From positions 1 through 18,519 of the forward strand of contig JAGPVI010000284.1 of NCBI GenBank assembly GCA_018067115.1: a stretch of 18,519 nt of DNA. The letters are read 5' to 3'. The number at the start of each line of letters is the position of its first letter. Within the stretch, counting starts at the first letter, position 1. Positions 6,794 through 14,384 of this stretch are shown here, one piece after another. This DNA comes from Bizionia sp. Lineage in GTDB: Bacteria > Bacteroidota > Bacteroidia > Flavobacteriales > Flavobacteriaceae. Under the pieces are notes generated by a model. The model did no database searches. It was not told where the DNA came from and saw only the letters and a list, made by a program, of their open reading frames with translations. The position numbers were made by a program, and so were the translations under genes.

Positions 6794-7786
6794 ATGGCAG
6801 TATTTAATTTTCAGAAGCCCGACAAAGTAATCATGATTGATTCTACCGACTTCGAAGGTAAATTTGAATTTAGACCTTTAGAACCAGGTTACGGATTAAC
6901 AATAGGAAATGCTCTTAGAAGAGTTTTACTATCTTCTCTAGAAGGATTTGCAATTACATCAGTTAGAATCGAAGGTGCAGACCACGAATTCTCAACACTT
7001 GCTGGTGTAGTAGAAGATGTGACTGAAATGATTTTGAATTTAAAACAAGTACGTTTTAAAAGACAAATTGAAGATGTTGATAACGAATCTGTTTCAATTT
7101 CTATTTCAGGTCAAGATCAAATTACAGCGGGTGACTTTCAGAAATTTATCTCAGGGTTCCAAGTATTAAATACAGATTTAGTTATTTGTAACTTAGAATC
7201 TAAAGTCAATTTTAATATGGAACTTACTATCGAAAAAGGTAGAGGTTATGTTCCTGCAGAAGAGAATAAGAAAGCTTCGGCACCAATTGGAACTATCTTT
7301 ACGGATTCGATTTATACGCCTATTAAAAACGTAAAATACAGTATCGAGAACTACCGTGTAGAACAAAAGACAGATTACGAAAAATTAGTTTTCGAAATCC
7401 AATCTGACGGTTCTATTTCGCCTCAAGATGCTTTAACTGAAGCGGCAAAAACGTTGATTCATCACTTTATGTTATTCTCAGATGAGAGAATAACTTTAGA
7501 AGCTGACGAAATAGCGCAAACTGAAACTTACGATGAAGAATCTCTTCATATGAGACAGTTGCTTAAAACAAAATTAGTAGATATGGATTTATCTGTACGT
7601 GCTCTAAATTGTTTAAAGGCTGCAGAAGTAGATACTTTAGGAGACTTAGTATCATTCAATAAAAATGATTTAATGAAGTTCCGTAACTTCGGTAAAAAAT
7701 CATTAACTGAACTAGAAGAACTAGTAAATGTTAAAGGTTTAAACTTCGGAATGGACTTATCAAAATATAAACTAGATAAAGACTAA
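6794..7786 (+). CDS. rpoA: DNA-directed RNA polymerase subunit alpha
   Basis: Alpha dimerises to nucleate RNA polymerase assembly and contacts promoter DNA and activators. The 330-residue protein has the N-terminal assembly domain (about 1-235), with FEFRPLEPGYGLTIGNALRRVLLSS and EGADHEFSTLAGVVEDVTE. A linker leads to the C-terminal helix-hairpin-helix domain (about 255-320), with LSVRALNCLKAAEVDTLGDLV and FRNFGKKSLTELEELV. Both domains are intact and the length is normal. It lies between rpsD and rplQ as in most bacteria. Confidence 0.98.
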   Translation: MAVFNFQKPDKVIMIDSTDFEGKFEFRPLEPGYGLTIGNALRRVLLSSLEGFAITSVRIEGADHEFSTLAGVVEDVTEMILNLKQVRFKRQIEDVDNESVSISISGQDQITAGDFQKFISGFQVLNTDLVICNLESKVNFNMELTIEKGRGYVPAEENKKASAPIGTIFTDSIYTPIKNVKYSIENYRVEQKTDYEKLVFEIQSDGSISPQDALTEAAKTLIHHFMLFSDERITLEADEIAQTETYDEESLHMRQLLKTKLVDMDLSVRALNCLKAAEVDTLGDLVSFNKNDLMKFRNFGKKSLTELEELVNVKGLNFGMDLSKYKLDKD

Positions 7787-7848
7787 TACATCATATTTTT
7801 GCTCCTCAATAACGAGTAGTAGCAAGATGGTGATTAAAACAAAATGTC

Positions 7849-8322
7849 ATGAGACACGGAAAAAAAGTAAACCACTTAGGAAGACAAACAGCGCATAGAA
7901 AAGCAATGTTAGCAAATATGGCTTGTTCTTTAATACAACACAAACGTATTAATACAACTGTAGCTAAAGCTAAAGCTTTAAAGCAATTTGTTGAGCCTAT
8001 GATCACGAAATCTAAAGACGATACTACGCACAACAGACGTATTGTTTTCTCTAGATTAAGACAAAAAGATGCCGTTACAGAATTATTTAGAGATGTAGCA
8101 GCTAAAGTAGGTGATCGTCCAGGTGGATATACACGTATTATCAAGTTAGGAAATCGTTTAGGAGATAACGCTGATATGGCAATGATAGAATTAGTTGATT
8201 ACAACGAAATCTACAACGCTGGTAAAGCTGAAAAGAAAACGACTCGTAGAAGTAGAAGAGGAGGTAAAGCTCAACCTGCTGCAGACACGGCTTCTAAAGC
8301 ATCTAACGAAGAAGAAGAATAA
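7849..8322 (+). CDS. rplQ: 50S ribosomal protein L17 (bL17)
   Basis: L17 lies near the polypeptide exit tunnel. Residues 1-120 carry the family core: MRHGKKVNHLGRQTAHRKAM, then IQHKRINTTVAKAKALKQFVEP, and GDRPGGYTRIIKLGNRLGDNADMA. The protein is 157 residues, longer than the roughly 125 of E. coli. The extra C-terminal part is first basic (KKTTRRSRRGGK), then acidic (SNEEEE), a tail common in Bacteroidetes. The start chosen is the ATG that opens the conserved MRHG motif. This last gene of the unit is followed by a strong terminator. Confidence 0.97.
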   Translation: MRHGKKVNHLGRQTAHRKAMLANMACSLIQHKRINTTVAKAKALKQFVEPMITKSKDDTTHNRRIVFSRLRQKDAVTELFRDVAAKVGDRPGGYTRIIKLGNRLGDNADMAMIELVDYNEIYNAGKAEKKTTRRSRRGGKAQPAADTASKASNEEEE

Positions 8323-8345
8323 AAATGTTAATAAGCATTTAAAAT

Positions 8346-8380
8346 AAAGGGATAAACTATTTTAGTTTATCCTTTTTTTT
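8346..8380 (+). terminator. Intrinsic terminator after rplQ
   Basis: GGATAAACTA (8350-8359) is perfectly complementary to TAGTTTATCC (8363-8372) with a three-T loop. The stem is extended by a G-T pair and three A-T pairs, and an eight-T run (8373-8380) follows. It closes the rpsD-rpoA-rplQ unit 23 bases after the rplQ stop. Confidence 0.9.
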
Positions 8381-8408
8381 ATGCAATTTTGTCAAACTTT
8401 TGGAATCA

Positions 8409-9512
8409 ATGAAATATCAAAAACTTAAAAAAGCAATTGTTTTACTTGCAGACGGTACTATTTTTCATGGTAAAGCTGTAGGTAGAGAGGGAAGCGCTGT
8501 TGGTGAAGTATGTTTTAACACCGGCATGACAGGATATCAAGAAATTTTTACCGATCCATCGTATTTTGGTCAGTTATGTGTAACCACTAATGCTCACATT
8601 GGTAATTACGGTGTTACTAAAACAGACGTAGAATCAGATTCTATTAAAATCGCTGGTTTAATTTGTAAGAATTTTAGTTACGATTATTCAAGAGAAAGCG
8701 CAACAGGTTCACTAGAAGATTTTCTAAATGAGAACAATTTATTAGCTATTTCAAATGTCGATACTAGAGCTTTGGTGAGCTATATTAGAGATAATGGTGC
8801 GATGAATGCTGTGATTTCTACAGATGTTGATAATATTGAAGGCTTAAAAAAACTTTTAGCTGAAGCTCCAGATATGAATGGTCTAGAATTAGCATCAAAA
8901 GTATCTACCAAAGAACCATATTTTGTGGGAGATCAAAATGCTTCAATTAAAATAGCGGCATTAGATATCGGAATCAAGAAAAACATACTTCGTAATTTTG
9001 CTAAAAGAGATGCGTATATTAAAGTATTTCCTTATAACGCAACTTTCGAGGAGATGAGTAGCTGGAATCCTGATGGGTATTTCTTGTCTAATGGTCCTGG
9101 AGATCCAGAACCTTTAGTAGAGGCACAACAATTAGCAAAAGAAATTATTAGTAGAAATTTACCGCTTTTCGGTATCTGCTTAGGGCATCAAGTCATTGCC
9201 TTAGCTAACGGCATTTCTACTTATAAAATGCATAATGGTCACCGCGGAATCAATCATCCAGTTAAAAACTTAGTGACCGGAAAAGGAGAAATTACGTCTC
9301 AAAACCACGGTTTCGCAATTAATAGAGAAGAAACTGAAGCGCATTCTGATATTGAGATTACACACATACATTTAAATGATAATACTGTGGCAGGTATTAA
9401 AATGAAATCTAAGAATGTGTTCTCGGTACAATATCACCCTGAAGCAAGTCCTGGACCAAATGACGCTAACTATCTATTCGATCAATTTATAGAGAATATA
9501 AAATCTAAATAA
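8409..9512 (+). CDS. carA: Carbamoyl-phosphate synthase small subunit
   Basis: CarA hydrolyses glutamine and passes ammonia to CarB to make carbamoyl phosphate for pyrimidine and arginine synthesis. From the ATG at 8409 it is 367 residues; a TTG three codons upstream (8400) is a less likely start. The N-terminal CPSase small-chain domain includes FNTGMTGYQEIFTDPSYFGQ (about 36-55). The class-I glutamine amidotransferase domain has the nucleophile C257 in LFGICLGHQ and the His-Glu pair H343/E345 in YHPEASPGP. All catalytic residues are present. carB is not in the window. Only 28 bases separate the rplQ terminator from the ATG, so the 5' leader must be very short or arise by read-through. Confidence 0.97.
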   Translation: MKYQKLKKAIVLLADGTIFHGKAVGREGSAVGEVCFNTGMTGYQEIFTDPSYFGQLCVTTNAHIGNYGVTKTDVESDSIKIAGLICKNFSYDYSRESATGSLEDFLNENNLLAISNVDTRALVSYIRDNGAMNAVISTDVDNIEGLKKLLAEAPDMNGLELASKVSTKEPYFVGDQNASIKIAALDIGIKKNILRNFAKRDAYIKVFPYNATFEEMSSWNPDGYFLSNGPGDPEPLVEAQQLAKEIISRNLPLFGICLGHQVIALANGISTYKMHNGHRGINHPVKNLVTGKGEITSQNHGFAINREETEAHSDIEITHIHLNDNTVAGIKMKSKNVFSVQYHPEASPGPNDANYLFDQFIENIKSK

Positions 9513-9517
9513 TATTA

Positions 9518-9550
9518 AAGGACAATGGAGATAACTTCATTGTCTTTTTT
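9518..9550 (+). terminator. Intrinsic terminator after carA
   Basis: GACAATGGAG (9521-9530) pairs with CTTCATTGTC (9535-9544), ten base pairs with one G-T wobble around an ATAA loop. A six-T run (9545-9550) follows. It lies a few bases after the carA stop, ending that transcript and separating it from eno. Confidence 0.88.
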
Positions 9551-9598
9551 GCTTTAATAAAATCAATGTAATTTTTAGTATTTCTATAGTAATTATTA

Positions 9599-9628
9599 TT
9601 TTAAGATAAAAATTAAACAGTAAATTTG
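9599..9628 (+). promoter_or_regulatory. Promoter for eno
   Basis: TAAATTTG at 9621-9628 is a perfect Bacteroidetes -7 box (TAnnTTTG). A T-rich stretch at 9599-9602, 18 bases upstream, could serve as a weak -33 element. The predicted start near 9635 gives a leader of about 20 bases to the ATG at 9656. The same TAAATTTG octamer is found before rpsD. Confidence 0.65.
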
Positions 9629-9655
9629 AACACAAGATCAACTTAAAAATATATT

Positions 9656-10948
9656 ATGAGTATTATAATTAATGTTCACGCAAGACAAATTTTTGATTCA
9701 AGAGGTAACCCAACAGTAGAAGTAGATGTTGAAACCGAAAACGGATTTTTTGGTAGGGCCGCAGTGCCTTCTGGAGCATCGACTGGAGAACACGAAGCAG
9801 TAGAGCTTAGAGACGGCGGTAAAGACTATATGGGAAAAGGTGTTTTAAAAGCTGTAGATAATGTAAATTCTATTTTGGCACAGGAACTTTTGGGTGTTAA
9901 TGTTTTCGAACAAAATTATATAGATACATTAATGTGCGAAATTGATGGTACACCTAATAAATCTAATTTAGGAGCCAATGCTATTTTAGGAGTGTCTTTA
10001 GCTGTTGCCAAAGCTGCTGCTGCCGAAATTGGTATGCCATTGTATCGCTACGTTGGGGGAGTAAGTGCTAACACATTACCTGTTCCAATGATGAATATCA
10101 TTAATGGAGGATCGCATAGTGACGCGCCTATCGCATTCCAAGAGTTTATGGTAATGCCGGTAAAAGCTAAAAGCTTTTCGCACGGCTTACAAATGGGAAC
10201 AGAGATTTTTCATCATTTAAAAGCAGTGCTTCATGATCGTAATCTGAGTACAGCAGTAGGCGACGAAGGAGGTTTTGCACCAACTTTAGAGGGCACTGAA
10301 GACGCGTTGGATACTATTGCGGTTGCAGTTAAAAATGCTGGGTATACTTTAGGAGATGATGTAATGATAGCCTTAGATTGTGCTGCAGCAGAATTTTATG
10401 TAAACGGAAAATACGATTACAGTAAATTTGAAGGCGAATCAGGGAAAATTAGAACGAGTATAGAACAGGCAGATTATTTAGCAGAATTAGCTTCTAAGTA
10501 TCCAATAATTTCTATTGAAGATGGAATGGATGAAAATGATTGGGAAGGCTGGAAATACTTAACAGAGAAAATTGGAAATAAAGTACAGTTGGTAGGTGAT
10601 GATTTATTTGTGACTAACGTTGAAAGATTGTCTAAAGGTATCACTGAAAATATTGCCAACTCTATTTTAATTAAAGTGAACCAAATAGGTACGCTAACAG
10701 AGACTATAGCAGCTGTTAATATGGCGCACAACGCAGGGTACACTTCAGTAATGTCACACCGCTCTGGTGAAACTGAAGATAATACCATTGCAGATTTAGC
10801 AGTCGCATTAAATTGCGGACAAATAAAAACAGGTTCTGCTTCGCGTAGTGATCGTATGGCGAAATACAATCAATTATTACGTATTGAAGAAGAATTGGGC
10901 AATATCGCATATTATCCAAAAGAAAAAGCATTTAAAGTAGCCTTATAG
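9656..10948 (+). CDS. eno: Enolase (phosphopyruvate hydratase)
   Basis: Enolase interconverts 2-phosphoglycerate and phosphoenolpyruvate in glycolysis and gluconeogenesis. The 430-residue length is standard. Visible landmarks are FDSRGNPTVEVDV near the N-terminus, SGASTGEHEAVELRDG (substrate loop, about 39-54), E204 in GDEGGFAP (acid/base), the Mg ligands D241, E288 and D315, catalytic K340 in ILIKVNQIG, and SHRSGETEDN (about 367-376). All active-site residues are present. It is a single-gene unit with its own promoter and terminator. Confidence 0.98.
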   Translation: MSIIINVHARQIFDSRGNPTVEVDVETENGFFGRAAVPSGASTGEHEAVELRDGGKDYMGKGVLKAVDNVNSILAQELLGVNVFEQNYIDTLMCEIDGTPNKSNLGANAILGVSLAVAKAAAAEIGMPLYRYVGGVSANTLPVPMMNIINGGSHSDAPIAFQEFMVMPVKAKSFSHGLQMGTEIFHHLKAVLHDRNLSTAVGDEGGFAPTLEGTEDALDTIAVAVKNAGYTLGDDVMIALDCAAAEFYVNGKYDYSKFEGESGKIRTSIEQADYLAELASKYPIISIEDGMDENDWEGWKYLTEKIGNKVQLVGDDLFVTNVERLSKGITENIANSILIKVNQIGTLTETIAAVNMAHNAGYTSVMSHRSGETEDNTIADLAVALNCGQIKTGSASRSDRMAKYNQLLRIEEELGNIAYYPKEKAFKVAL

Positions 10949-10981
10949 ATTTAAGTTTACTTTATTCTAAATAAATTTAAG

Positions 10982-11021
10982 CGGACTAATTGCCTTTTGA
11001 AAGGTGGTTAGTCCGTTTTTT
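10982..11021 (+). terminator. Intrinsic terminator after eno
   Basis: CGGACTAA (10982-10989) pairs perfectly with TTAGTCCG (11008-11015). The stem continues inward for about seven more pairs, including three wobbles, to a small TTGA-type loop, and six T's follow (11016-11021). This is a strong, G/C-anchored terminator. Confidence 0.92.
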
Positions 11022-11145
11022 ATGTTTTAGAGAATTCTCGTTGAATTGTATATTATATCCTATAAACGATCAATTTAGGCTGTTGCAATGTATTTAAACG
11101 GTGTTTTTTAACACTTTAGCTGCTAAAATACGAGGTAAAGTAGTC

Positions 11146-11172
11146 TTTTTTTCTAAAAGTATAGTACATTTG
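11146..11172 (+). promoter_or_regulatory. Promoter for the T9SS repeat protein
   Basis: TACATTTG at 11165-11172 is a perfect TAnnTTTG -7 box. A T-rich tract at 11146-11152 lies roughly where a -33 element is expected, though no clean TTTG is present. Transcription would start near 11179, leaving about 60 bases before the ATG. Nothing else was recognised in the 292-base gap between eno and this gene beyond the eno terminator and this promoter. Confidence 0.55.
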
Positions 11173-11240
11173 TTATGATAGAGCATTCAGTATAAATGAA
11201 TTGCCTTGCTATTAGATGCCCTTAACCTAATTAATCTATT

Positions 11241-12848
11241 ATGAAAAGAAAATTACTTTTTGCTATACTACTTGTTATAGTTGTTCCGCTATTTGCTCAA
11301 AACGATGGTTTAGGGCTAACCCCACAAGAATTAGGGCGTATTGAACTTAATGAAATGTCAAAAGCCAGTATTATAAATGAACAAGGGGTGTTCTTAAACA
11401 CGCTCGCTCCGTCTGGTGACTCTAATCAGTCATTTTGTATAGCAGCCGCTGCAACACTTAATGATGTCGTAGTTATTGGTGAAAACATTAAGTGGTACGA
11501 TGCCAGTGCTCTAGGGAATACTTTGCCACTATCAACTAGTGTAATGGATAATACAAGTTATTTTGCTTCCCAAACAGTGGATGGTGAAGAAAGTAATTCG
11601 AGACTAGAAGTTTTAGTTATGTTATTGGCAGATGATGATGCTAGTTTTAATTATTCGAGAGCCTCCTATTGTAAAACAGCATACGATCCTTCTCCTGCTA
11701 TTACAGGATTAACCGGAGGGACATTTACAAGTTCACCTGTGGGATTAGTAATTGATTCTTCTACAGGATTGGTAGATGTGTCTGCAAGTAGTGCTAACAC
11801 ATATAATATTACGTATACAACCAATGGTGATTGTTCGAATAGTTCAACTGTATCATTAACGGTTAATGAAATAGACGATGCCAGTTTTAGTTATTCATCA
11901 CCATCATACTGCGTAACGGACGTAGATCCTATACCAACGGTAACGGGAGAACCTGGCGGGATTTTTACAAGTTCACCTTCAGGATTGGTGTTTGATTCTA
12001 GTTCAGGTAGTGTCGACGTCTCTTCTAGTGTTGCCAATACGTATACTATAACATATATAACTAATGGCGACTGTATAAATAGTTCAAGCGTGTCCTTAAC
12101 AATAAACAATTTGGACGATGCTGGTTTTAGTTATTCGGCCTCTGCATTCTGTGTAACAGATTCAGATCCTTCACCTACTATTACAGGTTTAGCAGGCGGA
12201 AGCTTTACAAGTTCTCCTTCAGGTTTAGTACTTGATGCAAATACTGGTTTAGTTGATGTCTCTGCAAGTACCGCCAATACTTATACGGTTACCTATACAA
12301 CAAATGGTGATTGTGCGAACAGTTTTAGTGCGACACTCACAGTGAGTCTTGCATCACTAGCACCAACGGGAGTTTCTCCTCAGACTTTTTCAAGTGATAC
12401 CAATCCAACATTTGCAGATGTCGTTGTTACCGGAGATAATTTGCAATGGTACGATGCTATAATGGGAGGGAATAGCATTTCAATGTCAACTGGGCTATCT
12501 GATGGTTTTTATTATGTGAGTCAGACGCCAACAGGAGCATGTGAAAGCGACCGTTTAGAAGTTGAAATAATCATAAATACTTTATCGGTAGAAACCTTTA
12601 CAGAGTCTGTTTTTTCAATATATCCAAACCCTAATAATGGTCAATTTATTATATCATTTAGTAGGAGCTTGAAAAACCCAAAAGTTCAAGTATTCGATAT
12701 TCATGGCCGATTGGTTTTTGAGCAGGTAAATAGTGCTTCAAAACAAAAAATAGATGTTAGTTCTTCAGTTTTAGAAGAAGGTGTTTATATCGTTAGAGTA
12801 ACGACGGAATCAACGATAATTGATAAGAAAATAATTATTAGAAAATAA
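11241..12848 (+). CDS. Secreted T9SS protein with three 80-residue repeats
   Basis: The 535-residue product has a Sec signal peptide (about 1-20: basic start, hydrophobic core, LFAQ cleavage site) and a T9SS type-A sorting domain (about 457-535) with VFSIYPNPNNGQF, VFDIHGRLV and LEEGVYIVRV. Between them are two related Ig-like modules with the pattern VVV-G-N-WYDA...SQT-G (about 55-126 and 374-446), which bracket three tandem 80-residue repeats (132-211, 212-291, 292-371). Each repeat carries one pair of cysteines and the core GG-FTSSP-GLV-D, followed by ANTY-TYTTNGDC. No catalytic domain was recognised. By family knowledge the protein should cross the outer membrane through T9SS and be surface-attached or released. 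An adhesive or structural role is plausible but inferred. It is a single-gene unit with its own promoter and terminator. Confidence 0.93.
   Translation: MKRKLLFAILLVIVVPLFAQNDGLGLTPQELGRIELNEMSKASIINEQGVFLNTLAPSGDSNQSFCIAAAATLNDVVVIGENIKWYDASALGNTLPLSTSVMDNTSYFASQTVDGEESNSRLEVLVMLLADDDASFNYSRASYCKTAYDPSPAITGLTGGTFTSSPVGLVIDSSTGLVDVSASSANTYNITYTTNGDCSNSSTVSLTVNEIDDASFSYSSPSYCVTDVDPIPTVTGEPGGIFTSSPSGLVFDSSSGSVDVSSSVANTYTITYITNGDCINSSSVSLTINNLDDAGFSYSASAFCVTDSDPSPTITGLAGGSFTSSPSGLVLDANTGLVDVSASTANTYTVTYTTNGDCANSFSATLTVSLASLAPTGVSPQTFSSDTNPTFADVVVTGDNLQWYDAIMGGNSISMSTGLSDGFYYVSQTPTGACESDRLEVEIIINTLSVETFTESVFSIYPNPNNGQFIISFSRSLKNPKVQVFDIHGRLVFEQVNSASKQKIDVSSSVLEEGVYIVRVTTESTIIDKKIIIRK
11634..12353 (+). 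repeat. Three tandem 240-bp coding repeats
   Basis: Units at 11634-11873, 11874-12113 and 12114-12353 have an exact 240-base period and encode 80-residue modules that begin DDA-F-YS and contain TFTSSP/SFTSSP and TNGDC. The protein copies are strongly alike, while the DNA copies have diverged at many third positions. This points to old duplications kept by selection rather than recent slippage. Confidence 0.9.
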
Positions 12849-12879
12849 GATTTTAATTTATATAAAAAGTGTATTTTCA

Positions 12880-12915
12880 GGCGGTTGTTATTTAAAATAG
12901 CAACCGCCTTTTTTT
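12880..12915 (+). terminator. Intrinsic terminator after the T9SS repeat protein
   Basis: GGCGGTTG (12880-12887) pairs perfectly with CAACCGCC (12901-12908). The inner arms TTATTT and AAATAG extend the stem by up to six pairs, and a seven-T run (12909-12915) follows. It ends the repeat-protein transcript before gltA. Confidence 0.92.
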
Positions 12916-12962
12916 ATCATAAATTTTAGTGATATCATAATTGTTAAATCCTTTGTTAATGC

Positions 12963-12995
12963 ATTTCATAAATCGAGAGGTTTTTTGTAATTTAG
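12963..12995 (+). promoter_or_regulatory. Possible promoter for gltA
   Basis: TAATTTAG at 12988-12995 matches the Bacteroidetes -7 box at all but one fixed position. TTTC at 12964-12967 resembles the -33 TTTG at about 20 bases spacing. A start near 13003 would give an A-rich leader of about 28 bases. The match is imperfect. Confidence 0.4.
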
Positions 12996-13030
12996 CATTC
13001 CGCAAAAACAAGAAAAACAAAAAAGTAAAT

Positions 13031-14317
13031 ATGTCAAAAACTGCTACGTTAGAAATTAATGGCCAAAAGCACGAGTTTCCTTTAATAGAAGGGACAGAAA
13101 AAGAAATCGCAATAGATATAAAAAGTTTAAGAGCAGTAACAGGTGGTGTTACAACTATAGATCCAGGTTATAAAAATACGGGGTCTTGTGAAAGTGCTAT
13201 TACTTTTTTAAATGGAGAAGAGGGTATTTTACGATACAGAGGATACTCAATTGAAGAATTAGCAGAAAAAGCGGACTTTTTAGAAGTAGCTTATCTTTTA
13301 ATTTTTGGCGAATTACCAACGCAGGAGCAATTAAATAAATTTCACGAAGATATTAAAGACGAGTCTGTAGTAGATGACGACGTTAAGAAAATAATAGATG
13401 CGTTTCCAAAATCTGCGCATCCAATGGGTGTGTTAGCTTCTCTAACAAGTGCCTTAACAGCTTTTAATCCGTCTTCTGTAAATACAGAATCGGAAGAAGA
13501 TATGTATAAAGCCATTGTAAAAATACTAGGAAAATTCCCTGTGTTAGTAGCTTGGACAATGCGTAAGAAAAAAGGATTGCCATTAGATTACGGTGATCGT
13601 TCTTTAGGTTATGTTGAAAACGTTCTTAAAATGATGTTTAAAAAGCCTAATGAAGAGTATAAACAAAACCCAGTTTTAATAAATGCTTTAGATAAACTAT
13701 TAATTTTACACGCAGATCACGAACAAAACTGTTCTACATCTACTGTAAGAATTGTAGGATCTTCTCACGCTGGATTATTTACTTCATTATCTGCTGGTAT
13801 TTCTGCACTTTGGGGACCATTGCATGGTGGTGCAAACCAAGCGGTTTTAGAAATGTTAGAAGCTATTAAAGAAGATGGTGGAGACACTATGAAGTTTATG
13901 GCTAAAGCGAAGGATAAGGATGATCCTTTCCGTTTAATGGGCTTTGGACATAGAGTTTATAAAAACTTTGATCCAAGAGCAAAAATCATTAAAGTTGCGG
14001 CTGATGAGTTATTAGAAGATTTAGGAATGCAAGATCCTATTTTGGATGTTGCTAAAGGTTTAGAAAAAGAAGCTTTACAAGACGATTACTTCGTAAAACG
14101 TAAACTATATCCAAACGTAGATTTCTACTCTGGAATTATTTACAGAGCTATGGGGATCCCGACGGAAATGTTTACTGTAATGTTCGCTTTAGGACGTTTA
14201 CCAGGATGGATCGCACAATGGAGAGAAATGCGTTTACGTAAAGAACCAATTGGAAGACCAAGACAAGTTTATATCGGTGAAAATCTTAGAGATTTTAAAG
14301 CTATCGATAAACGATAA
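13031..14317 (+). CDS. gltA: Citrate synthase
   Basis: This enzyme condenses acetyl-CoA and oxaloacetate to citrate at the entry of the TCA cycle. The frame is open from an ATG at 12941, but the extra 30 residues are not family-like and overlap the promoter region. The ATG at 13031 begins MSKTATLEINGQ, the usual N-terminus, and gives 428 residues, close to E. coli GltA. The catalytic triad is visible as H265 in WGPLHGGANQ, H307 in GFGHRVYKNFDPRA and D364 in NVDFYSG. LHADHEQNCSTSTVR (about 226-240) is conserved. The N-terminal region fits the hexameric Gram-negative type. A terminator follows. Confidence 0.97.
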   Translation: MSKTATLEINGQKHEFPLIEGTEKEIAIDIKSLRAVTGGVTTIDPGYKNTGSCESAITFLNGEEGILRYRGYSIEELAEKADFLEVAYLLIFGELPTQEQLNKFHEDIKDESVVDDDVKKIIDAFPKSAHPMGVLASLTSALTAFNPSSVNTESEEDMYKAIVKILGKFPVLVAWTMRKKKGLPLDYGDRSLGYVENVLKMMFKKPNEEYKQNPVLINALDKLLILHADHEQNCSTSTVRIVGSSHAGLFTSLSAGISALWGPLHGGANQAVLEMLEAIKEDGGDTMKFMAKAKDKDDPFRLMGFGHRVYKNFDPRAKIIKVAADELLEDLGMQDPILDVAKGLEKEALQDDYFVKRKLYPNVDFYSGIIYRAMGIPTEMFTVMFALGRLPGWIAQWREMRLRKEPIGRPRQVYIGENLRDFKAIDKR

Positions 14318-14338
14318 TATAGTAGATTAACAATACAT

Positions 14339-14372
14339 AAAGCTTCATAATTAATTTTTATGGAGCTTTTTT
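14339..14372 (+). terminator. Intrinsic terminator after gltA
   Basis: AAAGCTTCATAA (14339-14350) pairs with TTATGGAGCTTT (14358-14369) over 12 positions with one T-G wobble, around a seven-base loop. T's run to 14372. Only 12 bases separate it from the next ATG, so the downstream gene is either expressed by read-through or has an almost leaderless transcript. Confidence 0.8.
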
Positions 14373-14384
14373 ATATCATAAATT

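Noticed and set aside
7799..7825. Small hairpin TTGCT/AGCAA plus CTC/GAG between rpoA and rplQ
   Set aside because: Eight interrupted base pairs with no T-run are too weak to support a terminator or a regulatory claim without comparative data.
8384..8391. CAATTTTG as a carA -7 promoter box
   Set aside because: It lacks the leading T of TAnnTTTG, has no convincing -33 partner because that position falls in the rplQ terminator, and would leave a leader of only about a dozen bases.
8400..8408. TTG start for carA
   Set aside because: It adds only three residues. The ATG at 8409 gives MKYQ, the usual start in relatives, and ATG is preferred throughout the window.
12941..13030. Thirty-codon N-terminal extension of citrate synthase
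   Set aside because: The residues are unlike citrate synthase, the region overlaps a promoter-like sequence, and MSKTATLEINGQ at 13031 is the family N-terminus.
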